Positions 20,378 to 33,771 of a DNA stretch of 64,000 bases are shown here, in pieces; the stretch's first letter is position 1, and every line of letters begins with the position of its first letter. Location: NCBI GenBank assembly GCA_033064195.1, contig JARBJD010000038.1, forward strand, positions 303,889 to 367,888. Reading direction: 5' to 3'. This DNA comes from Blattamonas nauphoetae (Eukaryota; Preaxostyla; Oxymonadida). The position numbers were made by a program, and so were the translations under genes. A model generated the notes under the pieces. It did no database searches and was not told the origin of the DNA. It worked only from the letters and a program-made list of their open reading frames with translations.

Positions 20378-23300
20378 GACGCATCAGAGAGCGAGGCGAT
20401 GCGAGTGGAGGCTCAACGAGACGAGACGACACGAAAGAAGGGAAAGGTGGAGATGAAGATAGACGCATCAGAGAGCGAGGCGATGCGAGTGGAGGCTCAA
20501 CGAGACGAGACGACACGAAAGAAGGGAAAGATGGAGATGAAGATCGACGCATCAGAGAGCGAGGCGATGCGAGTGGAGGCCCAACGAGACGAGACGACAC
20601 GAAAGAAGGGAAAGATGGAGATGAAGATCGACGCATCAGAGAGCGAGGCGATGCGAGTGGAGGCCCAACGAGACGAGACGACACGAAAGAAGGGAAAGAT
20701 GGAGATGAAGATCGACGCATCAGAGAGCGAGGCGATGCGAGTGGAGGCCCAACGAGACGAGACGACACGAAAGAAGGGAAAGATGGAGATGAAGATCGAC
20801 GCATCAGAGAGCGAGGCGATGCGAGTGGAGGCCCAACGAGACGAGACGACACGAAAGAAGGGAAAGATGGAGATGAAGATCGACGCATCAGAGAGCGAGG
20901 CGATGCGAGTGGAGGCTCAACGAGACGAGACGACACGAAAGAAGGGAAAGATGGAGATGAAGATAGACGCATCAGAGAGCGAGGCGATGCGAGTGGAGGC
21001 TCAACGAGACGAGACGACACGAAAGAAGGGAAAGATGGAGATGAAGATCGACGCATCAGAGAGCGAGGCGATGCGAGTGGAGGCCCAACGAGACGAGACG
21101 ACACGAAAGAAGGGAAAGATGGAGATGAAGATCGACGCATCAGAGAGCGAGGCGATGCGAGTGGAGGCTCAACGAGACGAGACGACACGAAAGAAGGGAA
21201 AGATGGAGATGAAGATAGACGCATCAGAGAGCGAGGCGATGCGAGTGGAGGCTCAACGAGACGAGACGACACGAAAGAAGGGAAAGATGGAGATGAAGAT
21301 AGACGCATCAGAGAGCGAGGCGATGCGAGTGGAGGCCCAACGAGACGAGACGACACGAAAGAAGGGAAAGATGGAGATGAAGATCGACGCATCAGAGAGC
21401 GAGGCGATGCGAGTGGAGGCCCAACGAGACGAGACGACACGAAAGAAGGGAAAGATGGAGATGAAGATCGACGCATCAGAGAGCGAGGCGATGCGAGTGG
21501 AGGCCCAACGAGACGAGACGACACGAAAGAAGGGAAAGATGGAGATGAAGATCGACGCATCAGAGAGCGAGGCGATGCGAGTGGAGGCCCAACGAGACGA
21601 GACGACACGAAAGAAGGGAAAGATGGAGATGAAGATCGACGCATCAGAGAGCGAGGCGATGCGAGTGGAGGCCCAACGAGACGAGACGACACGAAAGAAG
21701 GGAAAGATGGAGATGAAGATAGACGCATCAGAGAGCGAGGCGATGCGAGTGGAGGCCCAACGAGACGAGACGACACGAAAGAAGGGAAAGATGGAGATGA
21801 AGATAGACGCATCAGAGAGCGAGGCGATGCGAGTGGAGGCCCAACGAGACGAGACGACACGAAAGAAGGGAAAGATGGAGATGAAGATAGACGCATCAGA
21901 GAGCGAGGCGATGCGAGTGGAGGCCCAACGAGACGAGACGACACGAAAGAAGGGAAAGATGGAGATGAAGATCGACGCATCAGAGAGCGAGGCGATGCGA
22001 GTGGAGGCCCAACGAGACGAGACGACACGAAAGAAGGGAAAGATGGAGATGAAGATCGACGCATCAGAGAGCGAGGCGATGCGAGTGGAGGCCCAACGAG
22101 ACGAGACGACACGAAAGAAGGGAAAGATGGAGATGAAGATCGACGCATCAGAGAGCGAGGCGATGCGAGTGGAGGCCCAACGAGACGAGACGACACGAAA
22201 GAAGGGAAAGATGGAGATGAAGATCGACGCATCAGAGAGCGAGGCGATGCGAGTGGAGGCCCAACGAGACGAGACGACACGAAAGAAGGGAAAGATGGAG
22301 ATGAAGATCGACGCATCAGAGAGCGAGGCGATGCGAGTGGAGGCCCAACGAGACGAGACGACACGAAAGAAGGGAAAGATGGAGATGAAGATCGACGCAT
22401 CAGAGAGCGAGGCGATGCGAGTGGAGGCCCAACGAGACGAGACGACACGAAAGAAGGGAAAGATGGAGATGAAGATCGACGCATCAGAGAGCGAGGCGAT
22501 GCGAGTGGAGGCTCAACGAGACGAGACGACACGAAAGAAGGGAAAGATGGAGATGAAGATCGACGCATCAGAGAGCGAGGCGATGCGAGTGGAGGCCCAA
22601 CGAGACGAGACGACACGAAAGAAGGGAAAGATGGAGATGAAGATCGACGCATCAGAGAGCGAGGCGATGCGAGTGGAGGCTCAACGAGACGAGACGACAC
22701 GAAAGAAGGGAAAGATGGAGATGAAGATCGACGCATCAGAGAGCGAGGCGATGCGAGTGGAGGCCCAACGAGACGAGACGACACGAAAGAAGGGAAAGAT
22801 GGAGATGAAGATCGACGCATCAGAGAGCGAGGCGATGCGAGTGGAGGCCCAACGAGACGAGACGACACGAAAGAAGGGAAAGATGGAGATGAAGATCGAC
22901 GCATCAGAGAGCGAGGCGATGCGAGTGGAGGCCCAACGAGACGAGACGACACGAAAGAAGGGAAAGATGGAGATGAAGATCGACGCATCAGAGAGCGAGG
23001 CGATGCGAGTGGAGGCCCAACGATACGAGACGACACGAAAGAAGGGAAAGATGGAGATGAAGATCGACGCATCAGAGAGCGAGGCGATGCGAGTGGAGGC
23101 TCAACGAGACGAGACGACACGAAAGAAGGGAAAGATGGAGATGAAGATTGATGCATCAGAGAGCGAGGCGATGCGAGTGGAGGCTCAACGAGACGAGACG
23201 ACACGAAAGAAGGGAAAGATGGAGATGAAGATCGACGCATCAGAGAGCGAGGCGATGCGAGTGGAGGCTCAACGAGACGAGACGACACGACACGAAAGAA

Positions 23301-24997
23301 GGGAAAGATGGAGATGAAGATCGACGCATCAGAGAGCGAGGCGATGCGAGTGGAGGCCCAACGAGACGAGACGACACGAAAGAAGGGAAAGATGGAGATG
23401 AAGATCGACGCATCAGAGAGCGAGGCGATGCGAGTGGAGGCTCAACGAGACGAGACGACACGAAAGAAGGGAAAGATGGAGATGAAGATAGACGCATCAG
23501 AGAGCGAGGCGATGCGAGTGGAGGCTCAACGAGACGAGACGACACGAAAGAAGGGAAAGATGGAGATGAAGATCGACGCATCAGAGAGCGAGGCGATGCG
23601 AGTGGAGGCCCAACGAGACGAGACGACACGAAAGAAGGGAAAGATGGAGATGAAGATCGACGCATCAGAGAGCGAGGCGATGCGAGTGGAGGCTCAACGA
23701 GACGAGACGACACGAAAGAAGGGAAAGATGGAGATGAAGATCGACGCATCAGAGAGCGAGGCGATGCGAGTGGAGGCTCAACGAGACGAGACGACACGAA
23801 AGAAGGGAAAGATGGAGATGAAGATAGACGCATCAGAGAGCGAGGCGATGCGAGTGGAGGCTCAACGAGACGAGACGACACGAAAGAAGGGAAAGATGGA
23901 GATGAAGATCGACGCATCAGAGAGCGAGGCGATGCGAGTGGAGGCCCAACGAGACGAGACGACACGAAAGAAGGGAAAGATGGAGATGAAGATCGACGCA
24001 TCAGAGAGCGAGGCGATGCGAGTGGAGGCCCAACGAGACGAGACGACACGAAAGAAGGGAAAGATGGAGATGAAGATCGATGCATCAGAGAGCGAGGCGA
24101 TGCGAGTGGAGGCTCAACGAGACGAGACGACACGAAAGAAGGGAAAGATGGAGATGAAGATCGATGCATCAGAGAGCGAGGCGATGCGAGTGGAGGCCCA
24201 ACGATACGAGACGACACGAAAGAAGGGAAAGATGGAGATGAAGATCGACGCATCAGAGAGCGAGGCGATGCGAGTGGAGGCTCAACGAGACGAGACGACA
24301 CGAAAGAAGGGAAAGATGGAGATGAAGATTGATGCATCAGAGAGCGAGGCGATGCGAGTGGAGGCTCAACGAGACGAGACGACACGAAAGAAGGGAAAGA
24401 TGGAGATGAAGATCGACGCATCAGAGAGCGAGGCGATGCGAGTGGAGGCCCAACGATACGAGACGACACGAAAGAAGGGAAAGATGGAGATGAAGATAGA
24501 CGCATCAGAGAGCGAGGCGATGCGAGTGGAGGCTCAACGAGACGAGACGACACGAAAGAAGGGAAAGATGGAGATGAAGATCGACGCATCAGAGAGCGAG
24601 GCGATGCGAGTGGAGGCTCAACGAGACGAGACGACACGAAAGAAGGGAAAGATGGAGATGAAGATAGACGCATCAGAGAGCGAGGCGATGCGAGTGGAGG
24701 CTCAACGAGACGAGACGACACGAAAGAAGGGAAAGATGGAGATGAAGATCGACGCATCAGAGAGCGAGGCGATGCGAGTGGAGGCCCAACGATACGAGAC
24801 GACACGAAAGAAGGGAAAGATGGAGATGAAGATTGACGCATCAGAGAGCGAGGCGATGCGAGTGGAGGCTCAACGAGACGAGACGACACGAAAGAAGGGA
24901 AAGATGGAGATGAAGATAGACGCATCAGAGAGCGAGGCGATGCGAGTGGAGGCTCAACGAGACGAGACGACACGAAAGAAGGGAAAGATGGAGATGA
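20378..24997 (+). repeat. 84-bp tandem repeat array 2 (55 units)
   Basis: Length divided by unit gives 55.0. The same 28-residue plus frame is open across two stretches (20366-23317 and 23308-25026), separated by a short insertion near 23283-23300 (ACGACACGACACG). A linked variant carrying CGATAC with GCC occurs at 23021, 24202, 24454 and 24790, at spacings that are whole multiples of 84. The last unit changes to EMRMSQAPSDT and stop at 25026, entering the flanking unique sequence. Confidence 0.9.
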
Positions 24998-25099
24998 GGA
25001 TGTCGCAAGCTCCATCCGACACATAACCAGGGCTCATCAACGGATTGATTGAGTGAGACCCTGGGTCCGGTAAAGACGGTCCATGGGTTGGCCGATCAA

Positions 25100-28000
25100 A
25101 CAAACGTTAACATCTTGTGAATCCGTTTTCTTGCAAACCGACGAACTATCTTCGTCTGATATGGACATGGACGACAGAACTGGAATCTCAAGACAGATTA
25201 TCAGTTCAACGGAAGACATTCACAAACACATTTTTCTGACCGATTATTCTCTCGTCCGAACGATCCCGAACCAGAAAGATCAGCGCGAACAGTTTCTTGA
25301 TTGAAATGCAGTTCTGAACTCGAATCAAAAGATCACCAAATACAAGGCTGGTTACTTAATAACAATTTTGTCGCTGATGTCGATATCGGATTCATCATCT
25401 ACAGATGTAGAAGCTGAACACAGAACGATTACTGCCAACAAACTGAAACAATATGCATTGTTTCGTTCGAACAATGAGACTAGTCGTCAAATGTTGGAGG
25501 ACATCAGTGACAACGGAATCAACTGTTCGCCCAAGGGATACAAACCGAACCATATCCAAATCGCGGAAGTGAAGCATCAAGTGTCCACATTTACGCGAGA
25601 ATTGTGGATGGAATCGGATTGTAATCGAGACTATTCCACGGAATGAATACCCTCGATGACATGCAAGAAAACGATTCACAACGACAATTGGAAAGCAAAG
25701 AAACCAACTTTTAGGTGATATTGGAAACACACCAAAACATTTTTAGACTTGATGATCAATTGTAGTTGGCGATTACTCAAGATCCAACTACCAATTTAAG
25801 CCGCTCGTCGCCCTTTATGGTTCCTCGGAGGACAATCACATGGAGCCCAGATATGTCTCCATTTGTTTTGGCACATTTGCGAGTGGATTATACGGAGGCA
25901 ATTTCTATTGCTGGTGGACGCGTCGATGATCATCAGGCTGATCACCACAACAGCTTCTGGTGTGCGGAACACATTGTGTTTCTCTCAACGCACATTATTA
26001 CAAATGAAGATGGACATCTACACGAGTTCGGTCTGCTATCTTCATGCAGCTATTCTTGGACGTCGCACCACATCAGGACATCAGTATCAGTATATACAAT
26101 TCCTCACGCCCATCCAGCGGCTTCTGACAGCCATCCACCATCAATGACGATCGCTACAAACGTCAAGAATGGTCTCTAGGAGCAATTGCTCTGATATTCA
26201 ACGTTCCGATCCCAAAATGAATTAATCCCGATTTCAAGGTCAATGTCGGCTCATCGGACGTTCCGGATGCTACGGGTGCCGAAGATGTTCTATCACCGCC
26301 TGACAAATGGTGTGAAGTTGACTGTTCAAACACCACTCTCACGTTTGGGAACCGATATCCCCACCGCTCGCAAAAACCATTCATTCTTCTTTGAATCAAC
26401 AATTAAATCTTCACCACATCATCTGGTATCATTTGCACTTGCATTAGACGAAAATGACAAGCCACAACACATCTTGATCAAACAACACCAACATTGCGCC
26501 CATGTCGTCCGACAAGAAGTTAGACACCGACGGCAGATGACAGATAAAGATTACAGCTGATTTGGTGGTTGAGAAATAGCAAGATTTTCTCGAAGAAACA
26601 TACTCCTTGGAAGGAATGGAAAGATGAAATATCCATCCAGAAATTGTTGAACTCCATCACATTTGGGACATCTCTCAGCATCAAAGGCTCGGTAGTACTT
26701 CAATAAGTTGACGGTGCCCGTATCCGAAGGTCTAATCAACTGAAATAGGAATTTTATCGCCTGTGAAGATCAGACCTCCAATGCTCCACAATGACCCGTG
26801 ATTATTGATCAAGAATACAATATGACGGACTATTTTGCACTGATCAATTCCTTATCCGAAATAAGTCGTCGGTCACAACTGGACTTGGATGCAGAAGTCA
26901 TCAAGAAGATTGAAGCACCGTATCAAGCGAATTCAGCATGTTCGAGGGTCAACTGTGACATATTTCCTTGAAACAGACAAAAATACATCATATTAAACTT
27001 GATTAGTTAGAGAAGACAATCTCTCCAAACCTCGAAGAACATTGGCGGGAGCTGGACATCAATTCTAATTCGCACACCGACTCTAGTTTGACGGCATTTC
27101 GGTGCTATAAGCTTCGCAGAGGGACACACAGTCGGTTGAACAGTCCAGCAAGATCTCAACAAGAAGAACGCCAGTCTGCATGCTCTTTTCATAAAAAGAA
27201 AAACACGCTGAACTATTGGAGGGGTGGGACGTGCGTAATGATTCGCACAACGGCCTCTCAATATTCAGACGTGTGTTGGAAGTGTCCAACAAGAGTCGAT
27301 CAGAGAAAGATCGCTCGAATTGTCTCACGGAGCATTGCCTCCTTTGTCGCCAGATCCATTCCATGGCGATCTTGGTTGTGAACTCTCATCCCGTCCAGCA
27401 GCGGGGCAACATGAGAGGACACGCCTACCAATACCGGAAAGCAAGAGGCAATTCTAGTTTGTTGACGAACAACAAGTATCTATCTTCAAAAGTTGCTGAT
27501 TTGAAAGGATTTGGGTCAAAACACTGGAAAGACAATTCCGTCGAAGTTTGAAGGAGCTGAGATACAAATGAAGAAAGAGCCTCTTCGCGCTGACATTGCG
27601 GAATGGTCAGTTGTGAAGTTGAGTGACTACCGCAGAGCAGGATCAGCTCCTCGACCTGGACAAGTGAGTTTGTCGAATAGAAGCACAACCGCTTCAATGT
27701 CGTTAAAGCGGAGATTCTGCGTATTACACACTGCAGAGCGGAGATTCTGAGTTGCACACGCTGCCAAGCAGAGTTCGCAGTTGGAGATGAAGACACGCTG
27801 GATGGAAGCTGGACAGAATCGACCGAATCTCATCTGGAGGATGAAATCACAGTAAAATTTTAATCCGTCCTAGATTTACAGATATGTAGTTCGAGAACTC
27901 GGACTCTCTAGACACCGGTTGCACTGTGACGATGACTGGAACCGGTCTGCTTGTTGGAGAATCGCTGAACGTGACTCTGAACTCCTCACACTCCTTCATC

Positions 28001-28299
28001 GCAGCAGTCACCTCAGAAACCGAAGTACAATCCGCAGAACTCCAAGTTGGATGACCGACGACTCTCAAACACAATCACAACGATCAAAGCGACTGAAACG
28101 GATCAAGAATAGACCATCTTCGGTGCGACGATATCAGACTCGACTTTCTAACTCGTCATCAGTTTCGACGTTGTTCTGTGGGGATCGAAAGCGACCTTGC
28201 TCCTCGATTGAGGATAGATGGAAGATTGTGGAAGGAATGAGGATGTTGTCGCTGTCATTCTCGATCTTTCACAACGTGACACATCCTCGAACAAGGGAG
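25100..28299. other. Decayed, unassignable coding-like sequence
   Basis: Short frames of 60-140 codons occur on both strands, mainly plus-strand at 25368-25646 and 25766-26179. None has a recognisable motif, a complete start-to-stop with splice support, or a homolog I know. I list the stretch as degraded. Confidence 0.35.
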
Positions 28300-29215
28300 A
28301 ATGCTGCCTCAACACGGAGATGTGATTGAATCTGGATCGACAATGACAATGGAACTGTTAGTGCTCCCTCGTTCGTTGTCCGAAGTGGAAGGAGAGGGAA
28401 TGGTTGAAGTTTTGGAGGTTAATTGTGGATTCATCATGTTGAGGTAGTTCTGTCTGACTCGCCCTCCCACATCTTCATTCGAATGGTTGGAGGACACTTG
28501 ACAATCGAAATATGTTCATTAACTGGACACTCACCCTCTCCTCCTTCTAACCTGGAAACAACTCCTGATCTGTGTTTTGTGAGAGAGTGGCATTCTGAAC
28601 TTGGTGAACAGCAAGACAACCATCAAACAGACAGACCTCACATCCCTCTCGCAGGGAGCGATCAACATGAAGGGAGACAGCCTGACAATGGAAACGAGTG
28701 CGTTTCACGACAATAGCCCTCACATCTCTTCATTCCCTTCTCTTCGTCACAGCATTCACTGTTCTGGAAAGGGACACTTGAAGATTGGGAGTCTGAATGG
28801 TGGAGATGGGAAAGCAGACCATCCTCATCTTTGGCTGTCCCACGAAGATTGTGTGTTGAGTGGGAAGGAGGTGAATGCGAATGCCACGTTCTTCATCCCA
28901 GCCTCTCTTCATCACCGACGAGCACGCTGAAAAAGACAGCACAAGCATTTGATTTGACGATGGAAGGAATGAATCTGATTCCTTTCTCACTGATCCTGGA
29001 AGTGTTTACAACGAAGAAAGATAAGACTGTCGGAGAGATAGTTCGGACTCCACTTTCTGTCAACTCAACAAAATCGTTCAACGAGACTCAGATCGAAATG
29101 AGTTTGCCATGTCATCGATGTCAGGATTCGAGAAGAGTCTGGAATGGTCTGGACGTGTTGTGATTAGACTGAACGAAACGACGATTGCGATATTGATTCA
29201 GAAGAACTCACATGT
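28300..29215 (+). pseudogene. Broken beta-helix-like surface protein gene fragment
   Basis: Plus-strand pieces in several frames resemble the C-terminal half of the repetitive beta-helix family: KGHLKIGSLNGGDGKADHP, LSHEDCVLSGKEVNANATFF, TLKKTAQAFDLTMEGMN, FSLILEVFTTKKDKTVGE and finally LEWSGRVVIRLNETTIA. The order and spacing are those expected of one gene, but the pieces lie in different frames with stops between them (for example near 28449 and 28497). No introns join them. It lies inside the TIR-bounded block. Confidence 0.45.
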
Positions 29216-29565
29216 GAGTCGAGTTGTTTCATCACTCGTTCCGCATTGGGATATGCGAAGCCTTCGGTGGATCTCCTCGCTTCCGGTAGCGAGTCGAGTA
29301 CTCCTCACCATCTGTTCGTGAGTGGAGTTTCCCGAATGGTCATTTCACGTGGTTGGCGAAGCCACCGTCGCTATCGACTACTGCTCCGCTCCAGTCCTAA
29401 TCGTCCGATAAGACTCCTCGCTCGCCAACTGCTGGTGCCAGCTTTGGAGGAAGCACGGCCGTTGACAATGTAAAAGGGGAGCAAGTGGGTAGAGTCGTAG
29501 AAGTTATCTTCTTCTCTCATCTTTCATTATCACTTATACACTTGATTTTAGTCCTTTTCAATACT
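29216..29565. other. Coding-like tail, unassigned
   Basis: A plus-strand frame of 75 codons (29246-29473) continues the previous fragment's strand, with a phrase like AYAKPSVDLLASGSESSTPH readable across it. It is too short and broken to name. Confidence 0.25.
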
Positions 29566-29640
29566 CAATCCGTTGATGAGCCCTGGTTATGTGTCGGATG
29601 GAGCTTGCGACATCCTTTACACAAACCAGTGCTCATCAAC
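29566..29640 (-). repeat. Fused copy of both array flanks without an array
   Basis: On the minus strand this segment reads the left flank of array 3 (GATGAGCACTGGTTTGTGTA, compare 29981-30000) directly followed by the right flank of array 2 (GGATGTCGCAAGCTCC through ACATAACCAGGGCTCATC, compare 24998-25041). The 84-bp array is simply absent between them. It looks like the array insertion point before expansion. Confidence 0.65.
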
Positions 29641-30003
29641 CTCTTTCTCTGCCACACAGCAGTTGAAGGAGGACATCGGTATGTCTTTAGCACTGCGGCG
29701 TTTTTACAATTGTAACCTTTTGGTGGTTTCCACTTCACTAGTCCTTCTGACTTCTCGTTGTCTCCAGTTTTTCATCCCCGTTGGGGCTTTTCTGGAGTAA
29801 TGGGTTGATCCCATCCTTTTGCTCATCAACCGCCCCCACTTGGGCAGAACCGGCTCGATGATTAACCTCTCGGGTCGGGATTTTTCTTTCAACAGATAAA
29901 ACTTTTATTATTCTGTTTGTTGATCGGCCAACCCATGGACCGTCTTTACCGGACCCAGGGTCTCACTCAATCAATCCGTTGATGAGCACTGGTTTGTGTA
30001 AAA

Positions 30004-33000
30004 GATCGACGCATCAGAGAGCGAGGCGATGCGAGTGGAGGCTCAACGAGACGAGACGACACGAAAGAAGGGAAAGATGGAGATGAAGATCGACGCATCA
30101 GAGAGCGAGGCGATGCGAGTGGAGGCTCAACGAGACGAGACGACACGAAAGAAGGGAAAGATGGAGATGAAGATAGACGCATCAGAGAGCGAGGCGATGC
30201 GAGTGGAGGCTCAACGAGACGAGACGACACGAAAGAAGGGAAAGATGGAGATGAAGATTGACGCATCAGAGAGCGAGGTGGTGCGAGTGGAGGCTCAACG
30301 AGACGAGACGACACGAAAGAAGGGAAAGATGGAGATGAAGATAGACGCATCAGTGAGCGAGGCGATGCGAGTGGAGGCTCAACGAGACGAGACGACACGA
30401 AAGAAGGGAAAGATGGAGATGAAGATAGACGCATCAGAGAGCGAGGCGATGCGAGTGGAGGCTCAACGAGACGAGACGACACGAAAGAAGGGAAAGATGG
30501 AGATGAAGATAGACGCATCAGAGAGCGAGGCGATGCGAGTGGAGGCTCAACGAGACGAGACGACACGAAAGAAGGGAAAGATGGAGATGAAGATAGACGC
30601 ATCAGAGAGCGAGGCGATGCGAGTGGAGGCTCAACGAGACGAGACGACACGAAAGAAGGGAAAGATGGAGATGAAGATAGACGCATCAGAGAGCGAGGCG
30701 ATGCGAGTGGAGGCTCAACGAGACGAGACGACACGAAAGAAGGGAAAGATGGAGATGAAGATCGACGCATCAGAGAGCGAGGCGATGCGAGTGGAGGCTC
30801 AACGAGACGAGACGACACGAAAGAAGGGAAAGATGGAGATGAAGATAGACGCATCAGTGAGCGAGGCGATGCGAGTGGAGGCTCAACGAGACGAGACGAC
30901 ACGAAAGAAGGGAAAGATGGAGATGAAGATAGACGCATCAGAGAGCGAGGCGATGCGAGTGGAGGCTCAACGAGACGAGACGACACGAAAGAAGGGAAAG
31001 ATGGAGATGAAGATAGACGCATCAGAGAGCGAGGCGATGCGAGTGGAGGCTCAACGAGACGAGACGATACGAAAGAAGGGAAAGATGGAGATGAAGATCG
31101 ACGCATCAGAGAGCGAGGCGATGCGAGTGGAGGCTCAACGAGACGAGACGACACGAAAGAAGGGAAAGATGGAGATGAAGATCGACGCATCAGAGAGCGA
31201 GGCGATGCGAGTGGAGGCTCAACGAGACGAGACGACACGAAAGAAGGGAAAGATGGAGATGAAGATAGACGCATCAGAGAGCGAGGCGATGCGAGTGGAG
31301 GCTCAACGAGACGAGACGACACGAAAGAAGGGAAAGATGGAGATGAAGATAGACGCATCAGAGAGCGAGGCGATGCGAGTGGAGGCTCAACGAGACGAGA
31401 CGACACGAAAGAAGGGAAAGATGGAGATGAAGATAGACGCATCAGAGAGCGAGGCGATGCGAGTGGAGGCCCAACGATACGAGACGACACGAAAGAAGGG
31501 AAAGATGGAGATGAAGATCGACGCATCAGAGAGCGAGGCGATGCGAGTGGAGGCTCAACGAGACGAGACGACACGAAAGAAGGGAAAGATGGAGATGAAG
31601 ATAGACGCATCAGAGAGCGAGGCGATGCGAGTGGAGGCTCAACGAGACGAGACGACACGAAAGAAGGGAAAGATGGAGATGAAGATCGACGCATCAGAGA
31701 GCGAGGCGATGCGAGTGGAGGCTCAACGAGACGAGACGACACGAAAGAAGGGAAAGATGGAGATGAAGATCGACGCATCAGAGAGCGAGGCGATGCGAGT
31801 GGAGGCTCAACGAGACGAGACGACACGAAAGAAGGGAAAGATGGAGATGAAGATTGACGCATCAGAGAGCGAGGCGATGCGAGTGGAGGCTCAACGAGAC
31901 GAGACGACACGAAAGAAGGGAAAGATGGAGATGAAGATCGACGCATCAGAGAGCGAGGCGATGCGAGTGGAGGCTCAACGAGACGAGACGACACGAAAGA
32001 AGGGAAAGATGGAGATGAAGATAGACGCATCAGAGAGCGAGGCGATGCGAGTGGAGGCCCAACGATACGAGACGACACGAAAGAAGGGAAAGATGGAGAT
32101 GAAGATTGACGCATCAGAGAGCGAGGCGATGCGAGTGGAGGCTCAACGAGACGAGACGACACGAAAGAAGGGAAAGATGGAGATGAAGATAGACGCATCA
32201 GAGAGCGAGGCGATGCGAGTGGAGGCTCAACGAGACGAGACGACACGAAAGAAGGGAAAGATGGAGATGAAGATCGACGCATCAGAGAGCGAGGCGATGC
32301 GAGTGGAGGCTCAACGAGACGAGACGACACGAAAGAAGGGAAAGATGGAGATGAAGATTGACGCATCAGAGAGCGAGGCGATGCGAGTGGAGGCTCAACG
32401 AGACGAGACGATACGAAAGAAGGGAAAGATGGAGATGAAGATCGACGCATCAGAGAGCGAGGCGATGCGAGTGGAGGCTCAACGAGACGAGACGACACGA
32501 AAGAAGGGAAAGATGGAGATGAAGATAGACGCATCAGAGAGCGAGGCGATGCGAGTGGAGGCCCAACGATACGAGACGACACGAAAGAAGGGAAAGATGG
32601 AGATGAAGATTGACGCATCAGAGAGCGAGGCGATGCGAGTGGAGGCTCAACGAGACGAGACGACACGAAAGAAGGGAAAGATGGAGATGAAGATAGACGC
32701 ATCAGAGAGCGAGGCGATGCGAGTGGAGGCTCAACGAGACGAGACGACACGAAAGAAGGGAAAGATGGAGATGAAGATCGACGCATCAGAGAGCGAGGCG
32801 ATGCGAGTGGAGGCTCAACGAGACGAGACGACACGAAAGAAGGGAAAGATGGAGATGAAGATAGACGCATCAGAGAGCGAGGCGATGCGAGTGGAGGCTC
32901 AACGAGACGAGACGACACGAAAGAAGGGAAAGATGGAGATGAAGATCGACGCATCAGAGAGCGAGGCGATGCGAGTGGAGGCTCAACGAGACGAGACGAC

Positions 33001-33771
33001 ACGAAAGAAGGGAAAGATGGAGATGAAGATCGACGCATCAGAGAGCGAGGCGATGCGAGTGGAGGCTCAACGAGACGAGACGACACGAAAGAAGGGAAAG
33101 ATGGAGATGAAGATAGACGCATCAGAGAGCGAGGCGATGCGAGTGGAGGCTCAACGAGACGAGACGACACAAAAGAAGGGAAAGATGGAGATGAAGATTG
33201 ACGCATCAGAGAGCGAGGCGATGCGAGTGGAGGCTCAACGAGACGAGACGACACGAAAGAAGGGAAAGATGGAGATGAAGATAGACGCATCAGAGAGCGA
33301 GGCGATGCGAGTGGAGGCTCAACGAGACGAGACGACACGAAAGAAGGGAAAGATGGAGATGAAGATCGACGCATCAGAGAGCGAGGCGATGCGAGTGGAG
33401 GCTCAACGAGACGAGACGACACGAAAGAAGGGAAAGATGGAGATGAAGATCGACGCATCAGAGAGCGAGGCGATGCGAGTGGAGGCTCAACGAGACGAGA
33501 CGACACGAAAGAAGGGAAAGATGGAGATGAAGATTGACGCATCAGAGAGCGAGGCGATGCGAGTGGAGGCTCAACGAGACGAGACGACACGAAAGAAGGG
33601 AAAGATGGAGATGAAGATCGACGCATCAGAGAGCGAGGCGATGCGAGTGGAGGCTCAACGAGACGAGACGACACGAAAGAAGGGAAAGATGGAGATGAAG
33701 ATTGACGCATCAGAGAGCGAGGCGATGCGAGTGGAGGCTCAACGAGACGAGACGACACGAAAGAAGGGAAA
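30004..33771 (+). repeat. 84-bp tandem repeat array 3 (about 45 units)
   Basis: This is the same unit and frame as arrays 1 and 2, here uninterrupted for the whole length. The plus frame from 30029 runs to 34264 (1411 codons). The GCT form dominates, with GCC appearing only in units that also carry CGATAC (31475, 32063, 32567; spacings 588 and 504, that is 7 and 6 units). This suggests local block duplication. Rare non-synonymous variants (Thr to Ile in ETIRKK, Glu to Val in SVSEA) also recur in pairs. The last unit grades into unique coding-like sequence instead of ending abruptly. Confidence 0.9.

Larger units (their letters stand above)
25026..29993. mobile_element. 5-kb block bounded by about 70-bp inverted repeats
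   Basis: The sequence 25026-25099 (AACCAG, then GCTCATCAACGGATTGATTG, through GGCCGATCAA) recurs inverted at 29930-29993 with about one mismatch plus an indel. Such ends resemble a DNA transposon. Outside, both ends abut 84-bp arrays, so no target duplication can be read. The interior has no intact gene, only decayed fragments, and I cannot name a transposase. It may instead be a segment excised from within one ancestral array locus. Confidence 0.5.

Noticed and set aside
20298-25024. Minus-strand frames of 996 and 594 codons across array 2
   Set aside because: Same reason as for array 1. The composition is a pure repeat with no unique domain at either end.
29967-33758. Minus-strand frame of 1263 codons across array 3
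   Set aside because: Antisense of the repeat. The plus frame continues into unique sequence while this one begins and ends at the array edges.
9578-33771. CRISPR-like reading of the arrays
   Set aside because: The 84-bp units are contiguous with no unique spacers, and the genome is eukaryotic.
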